The notes under the pieces: generated by a model
What the model saw: only the letters and a program-made list of their open reading frames with translations
Databases searched by the model: none
What the model was told of the DNA's origin: nothing
Translations under genes and position numbers: made by a program
Part shown: positions 18,953 through 28,093 of the stretch, one piece after another
How positions within the stretch are numbered: position 1 is the stretch's first letter
Layout of the letters: every line of letters begins with the position of its first letter
Assembly (NCBI GenBank): GCA_002307295.1
Contig: DBTY01000025.1
Location: forward strand, 1-64,000
Direction of reading: 5' to 3'
DNA: 64,000 nt
DNA from: Ignavibacteriales bacterium UBA1304
Lineage (GTDB): Bacteria > Bacteroidota > Ignavibacteria > Ignavibacteriales > Ignavibacteriaceae

Positions 18953-19957
18953 TTAGCAGGATTCCCCAACCACTAGTTTAGTAGAGAGTTTCAAATGATG
19001 AATTTTTTTACTATTAACTTTTTCTGTTTCAATTTTTTTAACCAAAAGCTCAGCGGCTTTTTTCCCAAGGTCAAAAATTGGAACTTTGACTGTCGTCATT
19101 CTGGGCGAAAGAAATTGCGAAACAAAAATATCGTCAAAGCCTGCAATAGCTATATCGTCAGGAATTTTCATTCCCATATTTCGCGCAATCTGGTAGCAGC
19201 CAATTGCGGTCATATCGTTAGAAGCAAAAATAGCCTGAGGACGATTTTTCATTTTTAATAAACTTTCGCTGCAAATCTTCCCCTGTTCAGTAGTAAAATC
19301 GCCTCTGAGTATCCACGATTTATTTATTTCAATACCGTTATCTTTTAAAGCGTCCAAATAACCTTTTTCTCTGTTGATCGAATCGTTATTTTCTTTTGGA
19401 CCCGATATATGCGCTATTTTTTTGTATTTTTTCGTTTTGATAAGAAAATTTACTAAATCATACGCGCCTTTATAATTATCAAGACTAATTGAATCATACT
19501 GTTCCAATTCGCTTTTGCTGTTAATTATAATTAAAGGAAGCTGAGTATTCTTTAGCGTCTTTTTAATTTCGTCGTTAATAGAAGGAGTCATAAGAATTAT
19601 GCCGCCGACTATTCCCTTGCTCATATAATCTATAATTGATTCAACAGTAGACCGTTTGCTATGCGAGCTTGTAACCATTGTATAATAGCCTTTGCTAAAA
19701 CAAACGTCGTCAACGCCGCGTATCAACTCCATAAAAAATTCGCCAAAAATATCCGGCATTACCAATCCGATAATATTTGATTTTTTTGTTACGAAACTCC
19801 GCGCAAGCAGGTTAGGCTTATAATCGAGTTCTTCTGCGATAGATAGTACAAGATTTTTGGTTTCTTCTTTTACTTTTTCGTCTTCATTCAAAGATCGGGA
19901 TACGGTAGCTATTGATACCCCCGCTCTTTTTGCGATGTCTTTTATTGTTGTTGCCAT
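18953..19957 (-). CDS. LacI family transcriptional regulator
   Basis: A 334-residue repressor-type protein: N-terminal helix-turn-helix and hinge (IKDIAKRAGVSIATVSRSLN, about 5-24, then LDYKPNLLARS) and a periplasmic-binding-protein-like effector domain (IGLVMPDIFGEFF, RPQAIFASNDMTAIGCYQIA, DIAIAGFDDI). It probably senses a sugar released by the locus A enzymes. A matching operator lies 18 bases upstream of its own start (19976-19989), so autoregulation is likely, and the same motif precedes the two CBM9-like genes. It is the first gene of the GH94 unit and is divergent from the plus-strand gene at 20106. Confidence 0.95.
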   Translation of the reverse strand: MATTIKDIAKRAGVSIATVSRSLNEDEKVKEETKNLVLSIAEELDYKPNLLARSFVTKKSNIIGLVMPDIFGEFFMELIRGVDDVCFSKGYYTMVTSSHSKRSTVESIIDYMSKGIVGGIILMTPSINDEIKKTLKNTQLPLIIINSKSELEQYDSISLDNYKGAYDLVNFLIKTKKYKKIAHISGPKENNDSINREKGYLDALKDNGIEINKSWILRGDFTTEQGKICSESLLKMKNRPQAIFASNDMTAIGCYQIARNMGMKIPDDIAIAGFDDIFVSQFLSPRMTTVKVPIFDLGKKAAELLVKKIETEKVNSKKIHHLKLSTKLVVGESC

Positions 19958-19975
19958 TTTTATTATTTATTTTAA

Positions 19976-19989
19976 TGTAAACGTTTTCA
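19976..19989. promoter_or_regulatory. LacI-type operator between lacI-like gene and the divergent 20106 gene
   Basis: TGTAAACGTTTTCA matches the palindrome TGTAAACGTTTACA with one mismatch. On the minus strand a TTGACA (20027-20022), a 17-base spacer and TAATTT (20004-19999) form a weak promoter for the regulator gene, so the operator would start about nine bases after the -10 box, near the transcription start. The same site might also affect the plus-strand gene, whose start is 117 bases away. Confidence 0.7.
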
Positions 19990-20105
19990 TCATGGTTTAA
20001 ATTAGATATTTTAATTATATTTGTCAAGAAAACTAATAAATTATATTACAAATATAGCCTTTATTCTTCTTGTAATTTGAATATATAAAGCAAAGGAGCG
20101 AAATT

Positions 20106-23100
20106 ATGAACAACTTCTTCAACTTTACTATAAATGGTCTTTTTCTTATTTCATTTTTATTTTTTTCCGAAAGCTCTTTTTCTCAAACAAAAATAAATTT
20201 AGACGATTTTGAATCCACTTCCGGTTGGAAAAAAATTGAAGCCGAGCAGGTTAAAGTAGATATTTCAACCGCTAAAGGAATGGATAATAATTGCTTACGT
20301 TTAGATTATAATTTTATAGCTGGTTCCGGTTATGGCGGAATACAAAAAAAAATACCTCTTACGCTCCCTGATAATTATGAGTTTTCATTTTACATAAAAG
20401 CCGATTCCCCTGTAAATACTCTAGAATTCAAACTGCTCGACTCAGAAGGCTCGTCTGTCTGGTGGCAAAATAAACGCAGTTTTACTTTTCCAAAAGAATG
20501 GACTAAAATCACCATTAAACAAAGGCAAATTTCAAAAGCCTGGGGACCCGCTCCGGAACTAAAGCCCAAAAGCATCGACAAAATTGAATTTATAATTACT
20601 TCAGTAAACGGCGGCAAAGGAACGGTATATCTTGATAAATTTCAATTGACAGAAAAACTTGCTATACAAGAAGGCATTATTAACCCAATTCTATCAGCCT
20701 CGTCTTCTCTCTCTGAAGAGAACTCCCCCGCTAAAGCGATAGACGGTAATATTAATTCGTCATGGAAAAGCTCTTACGCTCCGGCAAATCAGGAGTTTTT
20801 TATAGACCTAAAAAGCCAGCATGAGTTTGGCGGATTAGTTATAAATTGGGATAATGTAAACTATGCAGAAACATATAATATACTTTTATCTGACGATGGC
20901 AAAGAGTGGCGCAATGCATACGCTGTAACTAAAGGAAAAGGCGGTAAGGCGTTTATAGATATGCGCGAATCCGATGCTCGCTACATAAGACTATCGCTAT
21001 TAAAAAGCAGAGGCAAAGGTTATTCTATAAACGAAATTGAAATAAAACCAGTTGATTTTTCAGCTTCTAAAAACAGGATATACGAGTTAATTGCAAAAGA
21101 TAAACCGCGCGGCTATTACCCTAAATACTTTACTCCGGAACAATCGTACTTTACGGTAGCGGGTGTAAATAGCGACGTAAAGGAAACTCTGATTAACGAA
21201 GAAGGAATGGTAGAAACCGATAAACTAAACTTCTCTATTGAACCGTTTATTTATCTTGATACTAAATTTATTACATGGAACGATGCTGTTACAAGCCAAA
21301 AACTTGAACGCGGCTATCTTCCGATACCTTCAGTAGAGTGGAAATATGACGATATTACTTTAACTACAAAATTGTTTACCGACGGCAAGGCCGGGGCTTC
21401 AAATATTAATTTGATTTATACGCTGAAAAACTCCGGAGCCTCAAATAAAAAAGGGAATTTATTTTTAGCCATACGACCTTTTCAGGTTAATCCTCCTTCG
21501 CAAAATTTGAACACAATTGGCGGAACTGCCGACGTTAATTCCATACAATATGACGGACATAGTATTTCCGTTAATAAGAATAAAATTGTATGCCCGCTAA
21601 TAAAACCAGACGGCTTTGGAGCCGTTGAATTTGACGAAGGCGATATTGTCGATTATATTTCGCACAATACGCTGCCTGATAATAAAAGCGTTTCAGATCA
21701 TTATGGATCGGCTTCTGGCGCGTTTGATTACTTATTTGACTTAAAACCCGGCGAAGAAAAACAGTACTATGTAATTATTCCGTTTCATAACGCTCATCTA
21801 AATACCGATTCTCTTTTATCTGATATCTCGCCTGACAAATTAATAAGCAAAAAGTTAGACGATAATATTAATTACTGGCAGAACAAACTTGATTTTGCGC
21901 AGTTTATGCTGCCAGCTTCCGCAGATAAAATAATAAATACCCTTCGTTCATCACTAGCTTATATTTTAATTAATAGAGATAATTTTGGGTTCCAGCCGGG
22001 TTCGCGTTCGTATGAAAGATCGTGGATACGCGACGGTTCTATGACTTCATCTTCGTTATTGAAAATGGGCATTACAAAAGAAGTAAAAGAATATATCGAC
22101 TGGTATAGCGGATACCAATATCCAAATGGCAAGATTCCTTGCGTAGTAGATACCCGCGGTCCTGATCCTGTGCCTGAAAACGACAGCGAAGGAGAATATA
22201 TTTTTCTTGTAAACCAATATTATCTGTTTACTAAAGACGTTGACTTTTTACGCAGTAAATTTGAAAATATTAAAAAGACGGTTTCATACATAGATTTGCT
22301 TACTTCACAGTCTAAAACAGAACAACACAAAACTACCGACAGCCTTAAAACATTTTATGGATTGATGCCTGAATCAATAAGTCATGAGGGTTATTCTGAA
22401 AAGCCAATGCACTCATACTGGGACGACTTTTTTACGCTTAAAGGATTGAAAGACGCAGTAAATATCGCGGAAGTTTTAGGCGAAGCTAAATATGCTAACG
22501 ACTATGCCAAATTACGGGACGAGTTTAAAACTAATCTCTATAACTCAATTAATTTAGCGATAAAAAATACCGATATAAATTATATACCTGGCTGTGCGGA
22601 GCTTGGAGATTTTGACGCTACATCTACTGCAATTAGTTTGTTCCCCTGCAACGAAAAGAAAAATCTCCCTCAGCCATATTTACAAAACACATTTAATAAG
22701 TATTATGATTTTTTCAAATCCCGTAAATGCGATTCTTCTTATGCCTGGATTAATTATACGCCTTATGAAGTAAGGAACATTGGCGCGTTTATTTATATGG
22801 ACTTACCGTCGCGCGCTCATGAAGCTCTGGAATACTTTCTGAAAGATCAAAGGCCTGCAAACTGGAATCATTGGGCGGAAGTTGTATGGCGCGACCCGAA
22901 GACTCCCCGTTTTATTGGCGACATGCCTCATACCTGGGTGGCGTCTGATTATATAAATTCAATACGCTCATTTTTTGTTTATGAAAACGAATTAGATAAT
23001 TCTTTAGTTTTAGGCGCCGGACTTTATCAGGACTGGATTGATTCTCCAGAAGGGATGGAAATAAAAAACCTTAATACTTATTATGGAACGATTAATTACT

Positions 23101-23300
23101 CAATTCGTAAAAATGGAAACGATTATTTATTTAATATATCTGGCAGTATAGAAATGCCAGCTAATAAAATTAGAATTAAGAATTTCAATTCAGGCAAACT
23201 GCCTAAATCGGTAATAATTAACGGCAATGCCGTTTCCGATTTTGATTCCAATTCAATTATAGTAAACGTTTTTCCCGCAGAAATAGTAATTAAGTATTAG
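20106..23300 (+). CDS. Secreted multidomain six-hairpin glycosidase-like protein with two binding modules
   Basis: A 1,064-residue protein and the only plus-strand gene of locus A. It has a signal peptide (about 1-27), a CBM11/CIA30-like beta-sandwich (28-185), an F5/8 type C (CBM32-like) module (about 190-315, containing SPAKAIDGNINSSWKS), a beta-sandwich (about 330-600) and an alpha/alpha barrel (about 615-970; RSWIRDGSMTSSSLLKMG and NHWAEVVWRDP are prominent). The domain order resembles helical-barrel glycosidases such as GH15/GH65/GH78-type enzymes, but I cannot name a family. It lacks a type IX tail, so it is probably periplasmic. The start has an excellent ribosome binding site (AAAGGAG). 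It is divergent from the lacI-like gene with an operator between. Confidence 0.75.
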   Translation: MNNFFNFTINGLFLISFLFFSESSFSQTKINLDDFESTSGWKKIEAEQVKVDISTAKGMDNNCLRLDYNFIAGSGYGGIQKKIPLTLPDNYEFSFYIKADSPVNTLEFKLLDSEGSSVWWQNKRSFTFPKEWTKITIKQRQISKAWGPAPELKPKSIDKIEFIITSVNGGKGTVYLDKFQLTEKLAIQEGIINPILSASSSLSEENSPAKAIDGNINSSWKSSYAPANQEFFIDLKSQHEFGGLVINWDNVNYAETYNILLSDDGKEWRNAYAVTKGKGGKAFIDMRESDARYIRLSLLKSRGKGYSINEIEIKPVDFSASKNRIYELIAKDKPRGYYPKYFTPEQSYFTVAGVNSDVKETLINEEGMVETDKLNFSIEPFIYLDTKFITWNDAVTSQKLERGYLPIPSVEWKYDDITLTTKLFTDGKAGASNINLIYTLKNSGASNKKGNLFLAIRPFQVNPPSQNLNTIGGTADVNSIQYDGHSISVNKNKIVCPLIKPDGFGAVEFDEGDIVDYISHNTLPDNKSVSDHYGSASGAFDYLFDLKPGEEKQYYVIIPFHNAHLNTDSLLSDISPDKLISKKLDDNINYWQNKLDFAQFMLPASADKIINTLRSSLAYILINRDNFGFQPGSRSYERSWIRDGSMTSSSLLKMGITKEVKEYIDWYSGYQYPNGKIPCVVDTRGPDPVPENDSEGEYIFLVNQYYLFTKDVDFLRSKFENIKKTVSYIDLLTSQSKTEQHKTTDSLKTFYGLMPESISHEGYSEKPMHSYWDDFFTLKGLKDAVNIAEVLGEAKYANDYAKLRDEFKTNLYNSINLAIKNTDINYIPGCAELGDFDATSTAISLFPCNEKKNLPQPYLQNTFNKYYDFFKSRKCDSSYAWINYTPYEVRNIGAFIYMDLPSRAHEALEYFLKDQRPANWNHWAEVVWRDPKTPRFIGDMPHTWVASDYINSIRSFFVYENELDNSLVLGAGLYQDWIDSPEGMEIKNLNTYYGTINYSIRKNGNDYLFNISGSIEMPANKIRIKNFNSGKLPKSVIINGNAVSDFDSNSIIVNVFPAEIVIKY

Positions 23301-23396
23301 TACCATTATGTATCGGTAGGCTTAATGACTATTCTTCGACTATCGCTCAAGGCGACCATTTTATTATTAACTTACATTTTTCGATTAGATAAAGAC

Positions 23397-23433
23397 AAAA
23401 AAAGCCGCTCCGATAAATCGGGGCGGCTTTTTT
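23397..23433. terminator. Bidirectional terminator between convergent genes
   Basis: AGCCGCTCCGAT (23403-23414) and ATCGGGGCGGCT (23417-23428) form a 12-bp stem with one G-T pair and a two-base core loop. It is flanked by an A-tract on the left and TTTTTT on the right, so it can stop transcription from the plus-strand gene ending at 23300 and from the minus-strand gene ending at 23447. Confidence 0.85.
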
Positions 23434-23446
23434 GCTAAGTTTTTTT

Positions 23447-25468
23447 TTATTTTAGAAGAGTCATTACTTTATTTGACACTTGTTTAGAACCGTCGATTCC
23501 AACTGCGGTAATCTGATAAATGTAATTTCCGCTTGCAAGTTTTGAAGCGTTAAATACAAAACTATGAGAACCGGCCGAAAATGATTCATTCAATGCGACC
23601 GCTACTTCTCTGCCTAACATATCAAATACCTTAACCATAACTTTAGAATCCTGCTGAACTGCAAATTTAATTGTAGTTGAAGGATTAAATGGGTTAGGAT
23701 AGTTCTGGTTTAACGAGAACTGAACCGGAGCGTTGATATTTACTGCTACAGTAGCAGTAACTTTATATTGACCGTCAAAATCAATTTGTTTTAGTCTGTA
23801 ATAATAATTGCCTAATGAACTAACTTTATCCGTATAAGAATAAGAATTCATCTGCGTAGTAGTTCCTTTACCAGAAACATAACCAACGCTTACAAATGTT
23901 TTACTATCGGAGCTTCTTTGAATTTCAAACCCTCTGTTATTAGTTTCAGTAGCCGTATTCCATTTTAGAATTACGCTTTGGCCCGAGCCGACAGAAGCGG
24001 AAAATGAGCTAAGTTCAACTGGAACTGTTGTAGTGACCAAATTTAGATTCCTTGTTTCAGAACCCCATTCGCTGCCCCACCATGTTTTGTAGTATGTTCC
24101 AGTATTATTCCCATATGCCGTAACGCCAGTTGTATAGTTATCAGGATCGAAAACGCTGATAGCTACAGGCAATGTAGCTGGAGCGGTGGTATAACCTAAT
24201 TTGTTTAAATATATTGCTAATTCTGCCGTATAGCCATTATCAACCTGAGTAGTATCGTTAACTTTTGTACTAGAACCTTTAACTGCCGCTCCTTTGCCAA
24301 GAGTCGTATCAGTGTCAAAGTTTACAGCAGGATCAACGCCTGTCTTATTGAAATATAATTTATATTCCTGAAAAGTTCCGTCGGCTTTTTGTACTTTCAT
24401 AAAAACGCCGTCGCCTTCCCAGCTATCGCCGTTTCCAAAACAACAAACAGATTTATCATTAGAAGAAATACCAAGATATACATTCATTCCGTTTCGTAAA
24501 AACTTAATTGAAGTAGTCGTAGTATCAAGATAAGTTCCCTTAACTAAAGTACCGCTTGTAACTGAATGAGCATATTGAGACGTAGCTGCCTGCGGCCCAA
24601 AAACCAAATAATTAATTGGAGCGCTCCACTCGCCTTCGTTCAGTTTACCGTCGACTGTAACAGGGTTCTGTGTTAACGGAACGTCAATAGAAGCAGGATC
24701 CTGATACAGGATCAGTTTTTTCATTGTAGCGTCAGAAGCCCATTCGCTCCCCCAATATGTTTTGTCAAAAGTTCCAATTCCGCTTGCATTCCATGCGCCT
24801 ACGACTCCATCATAACCGTTTGGATCAAAAATGTCTATATTAACAGGAATTGAAGTTGAAGTAGCCGTATAGCCCATTTTATCCAAATTAATAACTAATT
24901 CAGCCGTATAACCGCTATCAACAGCGGTAGTATCGTTTACTATCGTATGCGGACCTTTAACTCCTGTTCCATAACCAAGAGTAGTATCTGCAGTTTCAAA
25001 ATTAATATTTGGGTTAACGCCTGCTTTGTTAAAATATAACTTGAATTCTACGTTCTTTCCCGTAGCGTCCTTAACAACCATAAATAAACCGTCGCCTTCC
25101 CAGCTATCGCCGTTTCCAAAAGCGCAAACCGATTTATCATCTGAAGAAATACCAACGTATAGTTTCATTCCTCTGCGTAAAAACTTTACAGTTGCGTGAG
25201 CAGTATCTTTGATAGGACCTCTTACTAATACTTCGCCGGTAACAGATTTAGCGTTTAATGTAGTAGTAGCGTTTGGACCAAAAATCAGATATTCGTAAGC
25301 CGAGCTCCATGCAGCTTCATTTAACTTACCATCTACTGTTATTGCGGTTGGGGAATATATTGCTTCCATTGCGGCGGGGTTCTGCCATTTCTGCGCGTTG
25401 AGATTAAATGTACAACACAACAGCGTTATAAACAATGCTGAAGAGAATTTGTAAACGATCTTTTTCAT
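23447..25468 (-). CDS. Sorted surface protein with two CBM9-like domains
   Basis: A 673-residue secreted protein with no catalytic domain: signal peptide (1-25), two tandem CBM9/DOMON-like domains (about 35-260 and 265-480, both beginning VDGKLNEAAW/VDGKLNEGEW and containing GNGDSWEGDG), an FN3-like segment (about 490-590) and a type IX sorting domain (NYPNPFNPSTTIKFAV to KVMTLLK). The duplication suggests avid polysaccharide binding at the cell surface, a role comparable to SusE/SusF lipoproteins. I start at the ATG at 25468 (GGAG ribosome binding site) rather than an in-frame TTG at 25480. A strong promoter and a perfect operator lie upstream, so it is probably under the LacI-type regulator. 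Confidence 0.85.
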   Translation of the reverse strand: MKKIVYKFSSALFITLLCCTFNLNAQKWQNPAAMEAIYSPTAITVDGKLNEAAWSSAYEYLIFGPNATTTLNAKSVTGEVLVRGPIKDTAHATVKFLRRGMKLYVGISSDDKSVCAFGNGDSWEGDGLFMVVKDATGKNVEFKLYFNKAGVNPNINFETADTTLGYGTGVKGPHTIVNDTTAVDSGYTAELVINLDKMGYTATSTSIPVNIDIFDPNGYDGVVGAWNASGIGTFDKTYWGSEWASDATMKKLILYQDPASIDVPLTQNPVTVDGKLNEGEWSAPINYLVFGPQAATSQYAHSVTSGTLVKGTYLDTTTTSIKFLRNGMNVYLGISSNDKSVCCFGNGDSWEGDGVFMKVQKADGTFQEYKLYFNKTGVDPAVNFDTDTTLGKGAAVKGSSTKVNDTTQVDNGYTAELAIYLNKLGYTTAPATLPVAISVFDPDNYTTGVTAYGNNTGTYYKTWWGSEWGSETRNLNLVTTTVPVELSSFSASVGSGQSVILKWNTATETNNRGFEIQRSSDSKTFVSVGYVSGKGTTTQMNSYSYTDKVSSLGNYYYRLKQIDFDGQYKVTATVAVNINAPVQFSLNQNYPNPFNPSTTIKFAVQQDSKVMVKVFDMLGREVAVALNESFSAGSHSFVFNASKLASGNYIYQITAVGIDGSKQVSNKVMTLLK

Positions 25469-25587
25469 TGGATGCTCCAATTATTATTATTAATTAAGTC
25501 TATTAACTTTGGGCTTTTTATATGCCTGAAAAATCAATCTTATTAATTCCGTCTATCGTTTTAAAATTAAATTAAAAGAGCAATTGT

Positions 25588-25646
25588 ATAATGTAAACGT
25601 TTACATTATCGTTTGGAAATATAAATAATTTTCTAATGCGTGTCAA
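25588..25646 (-). promoter_or_regulatory. Promoter and perfect LacI-type operator of the CBM9-like gene
   Basis: On the minus strand TTGACA (25646-25641), a 17-base spacer and TATATT (25623-25618) form a good sigma-70-type promoter. Eight bases after it begins a perfect 22-bp palindrome (25609-25588) centred on TGTAAACGTTTACA. The operator would cover the transcription start and early leader, a classic position for repression. The leader to the ATG is roughly 140 bases. Confidence 0.8.
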
Positions 25647-25675
25647 TCAATTATTTATACTTATTATTTAAGTGG

Positions 25676-27040
25676 TTAGCGTTTAATGAACCCTAATTCC
25701 TTAAGCCCTTTTTTTATAATTTTATCTTTCATACAATACTGCCACACAAAACCATTTTTATAGTTTTCTATCATTATCGCAATTGGCCCCTCGTCTATTG
25801 CAAGATAGTCGGAGTCATACCATTTTATCGTCGGATTAAAGGCGTCGCGAAAACCATACTCGCCCCATAAACCGTTCTTGCCATATTTTTCATAAATATT
25901 TTTTAATGCAGGAATTACAATTTCCGGCGTAAAAACTATTGAGCCGGCCGCCGCTGTAGGCGCAATAGTTCCATCGTCAAAATCAGTATGTTTTTCTCCG
26001 CTCGTTCCGCGCGCCGCATAATCGTAAAATACTCTTCCATCGGAATTATACTTATAACCGGGGCCGTCGCATGCAGTCAGTCCCCAGCATAATGAATCAT
26101 AGCCTTCCCATTTATTCGGATTCTTTTTAAAATATTCATACTGCGTATAAGTAGCTCTTCTGGAGTTTTCAAAGTAATCAAAGCCCGCTTTTTTATTATA
26201 CCCGTCGTATATGCCTTTAAAATCTACAAACATGTGAGAATACTGATGACCAAATAATGGCGGAAAAATTATGTGTTTTAGATTTTTATATGGTTCGTCT
26301 AACTCATATGTTTTAAGCCATTGAGAATAACCTTTCTCTGCTCCGCTGAAACCCGAACCCGCCGCTACAATATACATAATCAGCGCTTCGTTATACCCTA
26401 CCCACCCGCTTTCTCCAAGCCCTTCCTTAGGATCCCATGACATTGATATCGCGCCAGGATTTGTTTTTGTCGTATCAGGTATTTTTGTAAAGCCCCAGTT
26501 TACTCTGTACGATATTTCATCGGCTAATTTTCTTATTTCAGTTTCTGTTGAGTTTTTTCCGTCGTAATACTGCGCGGCAAAGCGAATTCCTGCAATTAAA
26601 AGCCCTGTATCAATTGTAGATAATTCGCAGTTCCAATATCTTTCGCCAGTTTTCATATCAAGGAAATGATAATAAAGCCCTTTGTAGCCCGTAGCTAAAG
26701 CGTCCGCGCTTTGTTTTGAATTATTCAGAAATCTTAATAACGCAATTGTTAATTCCGCTGCTTTCTCTTTAGAAATCCACTTATGCTCCGCGCCAATAGC
26801 CCATATAGGAATTGCAAAACCAACTGCCGCCGTACTAGCCGGGGATGTTTTTGTCGAGCGGTCTTTTACTAATCCATTTTCAGGATTTACTTCGTTTATA
26901 AAATAAAGAAATGTTTTATACTGTAACGTATCTAAAAATGTTTTGTCATTATCTGATAACTTTTCATAACCAGACTGGCAATAACAAATTGCTGAACTTA
27001 AAAAAGAAAATAAAACTAAATACAGTATTCTATTTCTCAT
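25676..27040 (-). CDS. Periplasmic GH144-like endo-beta-1,2-glucanase
   Basis: A 454-residue protein with a signal peptide (MRNRILYLVLFSFLSSAICYC then QS) and a single glycoamylase-like (PF10091) six-hairpin domain. The blocks WGLTACDGPG, DFDDGTIAPTAAAGSIVF and GLWGEYGFRDAFNP match GH144 beta-1,2-glucanases, and the length fits this single-domain class. Unlike the protein at 10573-12948 it has no binding module or sorting tail, so it probably works in the periplasm on oligosaccharides brought in by the TonB receptor. It starts three bases after the PorV-like gene ends and is the last gene of the TonB-cassette unit. Confidence 0.88.
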   Translation of the reverse strand: MRNRILYLVLFSFLSSAICYCQSGYEKLSDNDKTFLDTLQYKTFLYFINEVNPENGLVKDRSTKTSPASTAAVGFAIPIWAIGAEHKWISKEKAAELTIALLRFLNNSKQSADALATGYKGLYYHFLDMKTGERYWNCELSTIDTGLLIAGIRFAAQYYDGKNSTETEIRKLADEISYRVNWGFTKIPDTTKTNPGAISMSWDPKEGLGESGWVGYNEALIMYIVAAGSGFSGAEKGYSQWLKTYELDEPYKNLKHIIFPPLFGHQYSHMFVDFKGIYDGYNKKAGFDYFENSRRATYTQYEYFKKNPNKWEGYDSLCWGLTACDGPGYKYNSDGRVFYDYAARGTSGEKHTDFDDGTIAPTAAAGSIVFTPEIVIPALKNIYEKYGKNGLWGEYGFRDAFNPTIKWYDSDYLAIDEGPIAIMIENYKNGFVWQYCMKDKIIKKGLKELGFIKR

Positions 27041-27043
27041 TTA

Positions 27044-28078
27044 CTAAAATCCTATTCCAACAGTAAATCTGTGAGTTTGTTCAAGTCTTCCATAATCGCC
27101 GTAAGCATAATCAAACCTTGCTATATACCCGGGAGAAAATTCAACTTGCGCGCCCGCGCCAAATGTAAGGCCTCCTTCAGAATCAGTAAGGAACAAATTT
27201 CTATAACCGCCTCTTAATGAAAATGATTTTAGTATCGTCCATTCCGCTCCAACGTTCAGACTTTCATAGTTGTCATTAGGATGCGTAGCGTCTACAGTAA
27301 TTAACAGTTTATTCGATTCATTTATATTTATAGGATAAAACGCTCCAACTCTGAATATAGTCGGCAGCGAATACGAATCAGTTCTTAGCTCTGCTGGTAT
27401 TTCGTCGTTATCGCCATATTTAGTAGTATTAAAGTCATAATTCAAATACAGGTCTCTGCCGTTATAACTCGAGCGGGGTCCAAAGTTTGAAACGCTTGCG
27501 CCTAATGCAAGCCCGTCTTTAAATACTTCATACTGAACGCCAAAATTTAATCCAAAAGCGGATAAACTGCTGTGCCAGATTGATTCCTGTATGTAGTTTA
27601 CCTGCGCGCCTATTGAGACTCTATCAGTCAGCATCATACCATAACCGACGCCTAAGGAGAAATCAGTAACAGTATATCGCTCTCCGGTTCCAAGAGGCTG
27701 CTCGACAGTTCTAACGTCAATCTCTCCGGAGTTTAACGAAGTAACCTGCAAAGAGAACGAGCCAATGCTTCCCACTTTAACAGCCGCTACGGCATAGTTA
27801 TAGCTAATATCAGCAAGCCAGTTTGTATGGGTAAATTGAATATCAGAACCTTCAAGACGGCCAAGACTTGCCGGATTGTAATAAACAGAGGTCGCATCGC
27901 CAAATAAGGCAGCTCCGGCATTTCCTATACCTGAATTGCGTGCGCTCGGCTCTATTTTTAAAAATTGTCCAATTGTAGTTCCCGCTTTACTTTGGCTAAA
28001 GATATTTGCGGAGCAAATGACAATTATGTTCATAATCACTATGAAACAATATTTTATGTTGATTTTATTTTTGTTCAT
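27044..28078 (-). CDS. PorV/PorQ-like outer-membrane barrel protein, locus A
   Basis: About 344 residues with a signal peptide and beta-strand pattern of the PorV/PorQ (FadL-like, UPF0164) family: FLKIEPSARNSGIGNAGAAL, SVYYNPASLGRLEGSDIQFTHT-type opening, and closing strands ending in a Phe (RFTVGIGF). In type IX secretion PorV carries cargo from the translocon to the surface; a dedicated copy in a sugar locus may serve the adjacent large sorted protein. I start at the ATG at 28078 (GGTGAT upstream) rather than an in-frame GTG at 28087. A close paralog is at 58128-59162. Confidence 0.85.
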   Translation of the reverse strand: MNKNKINIKYCFIVIMNIIVICSANIFSQSKAGTTIGQFLKIEPSARNSGIGNAGAALFGDATSVYYNPASLGRLEGSDIQFTHTNWLADISYNYAVAAVKVGSIGSFSLQVTSLNSGEIDVRTVEQPLGTGERYTVTDFSLGVGYGMMLTDRVSIGAQVNYIQESIWHSSLSAFGLNFGVQYEVFKDGLALGASVSNFGPRSSYNGRDLYLNYDFNTTKYGDNDEIPAELRTDSYSLPTIFRVGAFYPININESNKLLITVDATHPNDNYESLNVGAEWTILKSFSLRGGYRNLFLTDSEGGLTFGAGAQVEFSPGYIARFDYAYGDYGRLEQTHRFTVGIGF

Positions 28079-28093
28079 TTTTATCACCGCAAA

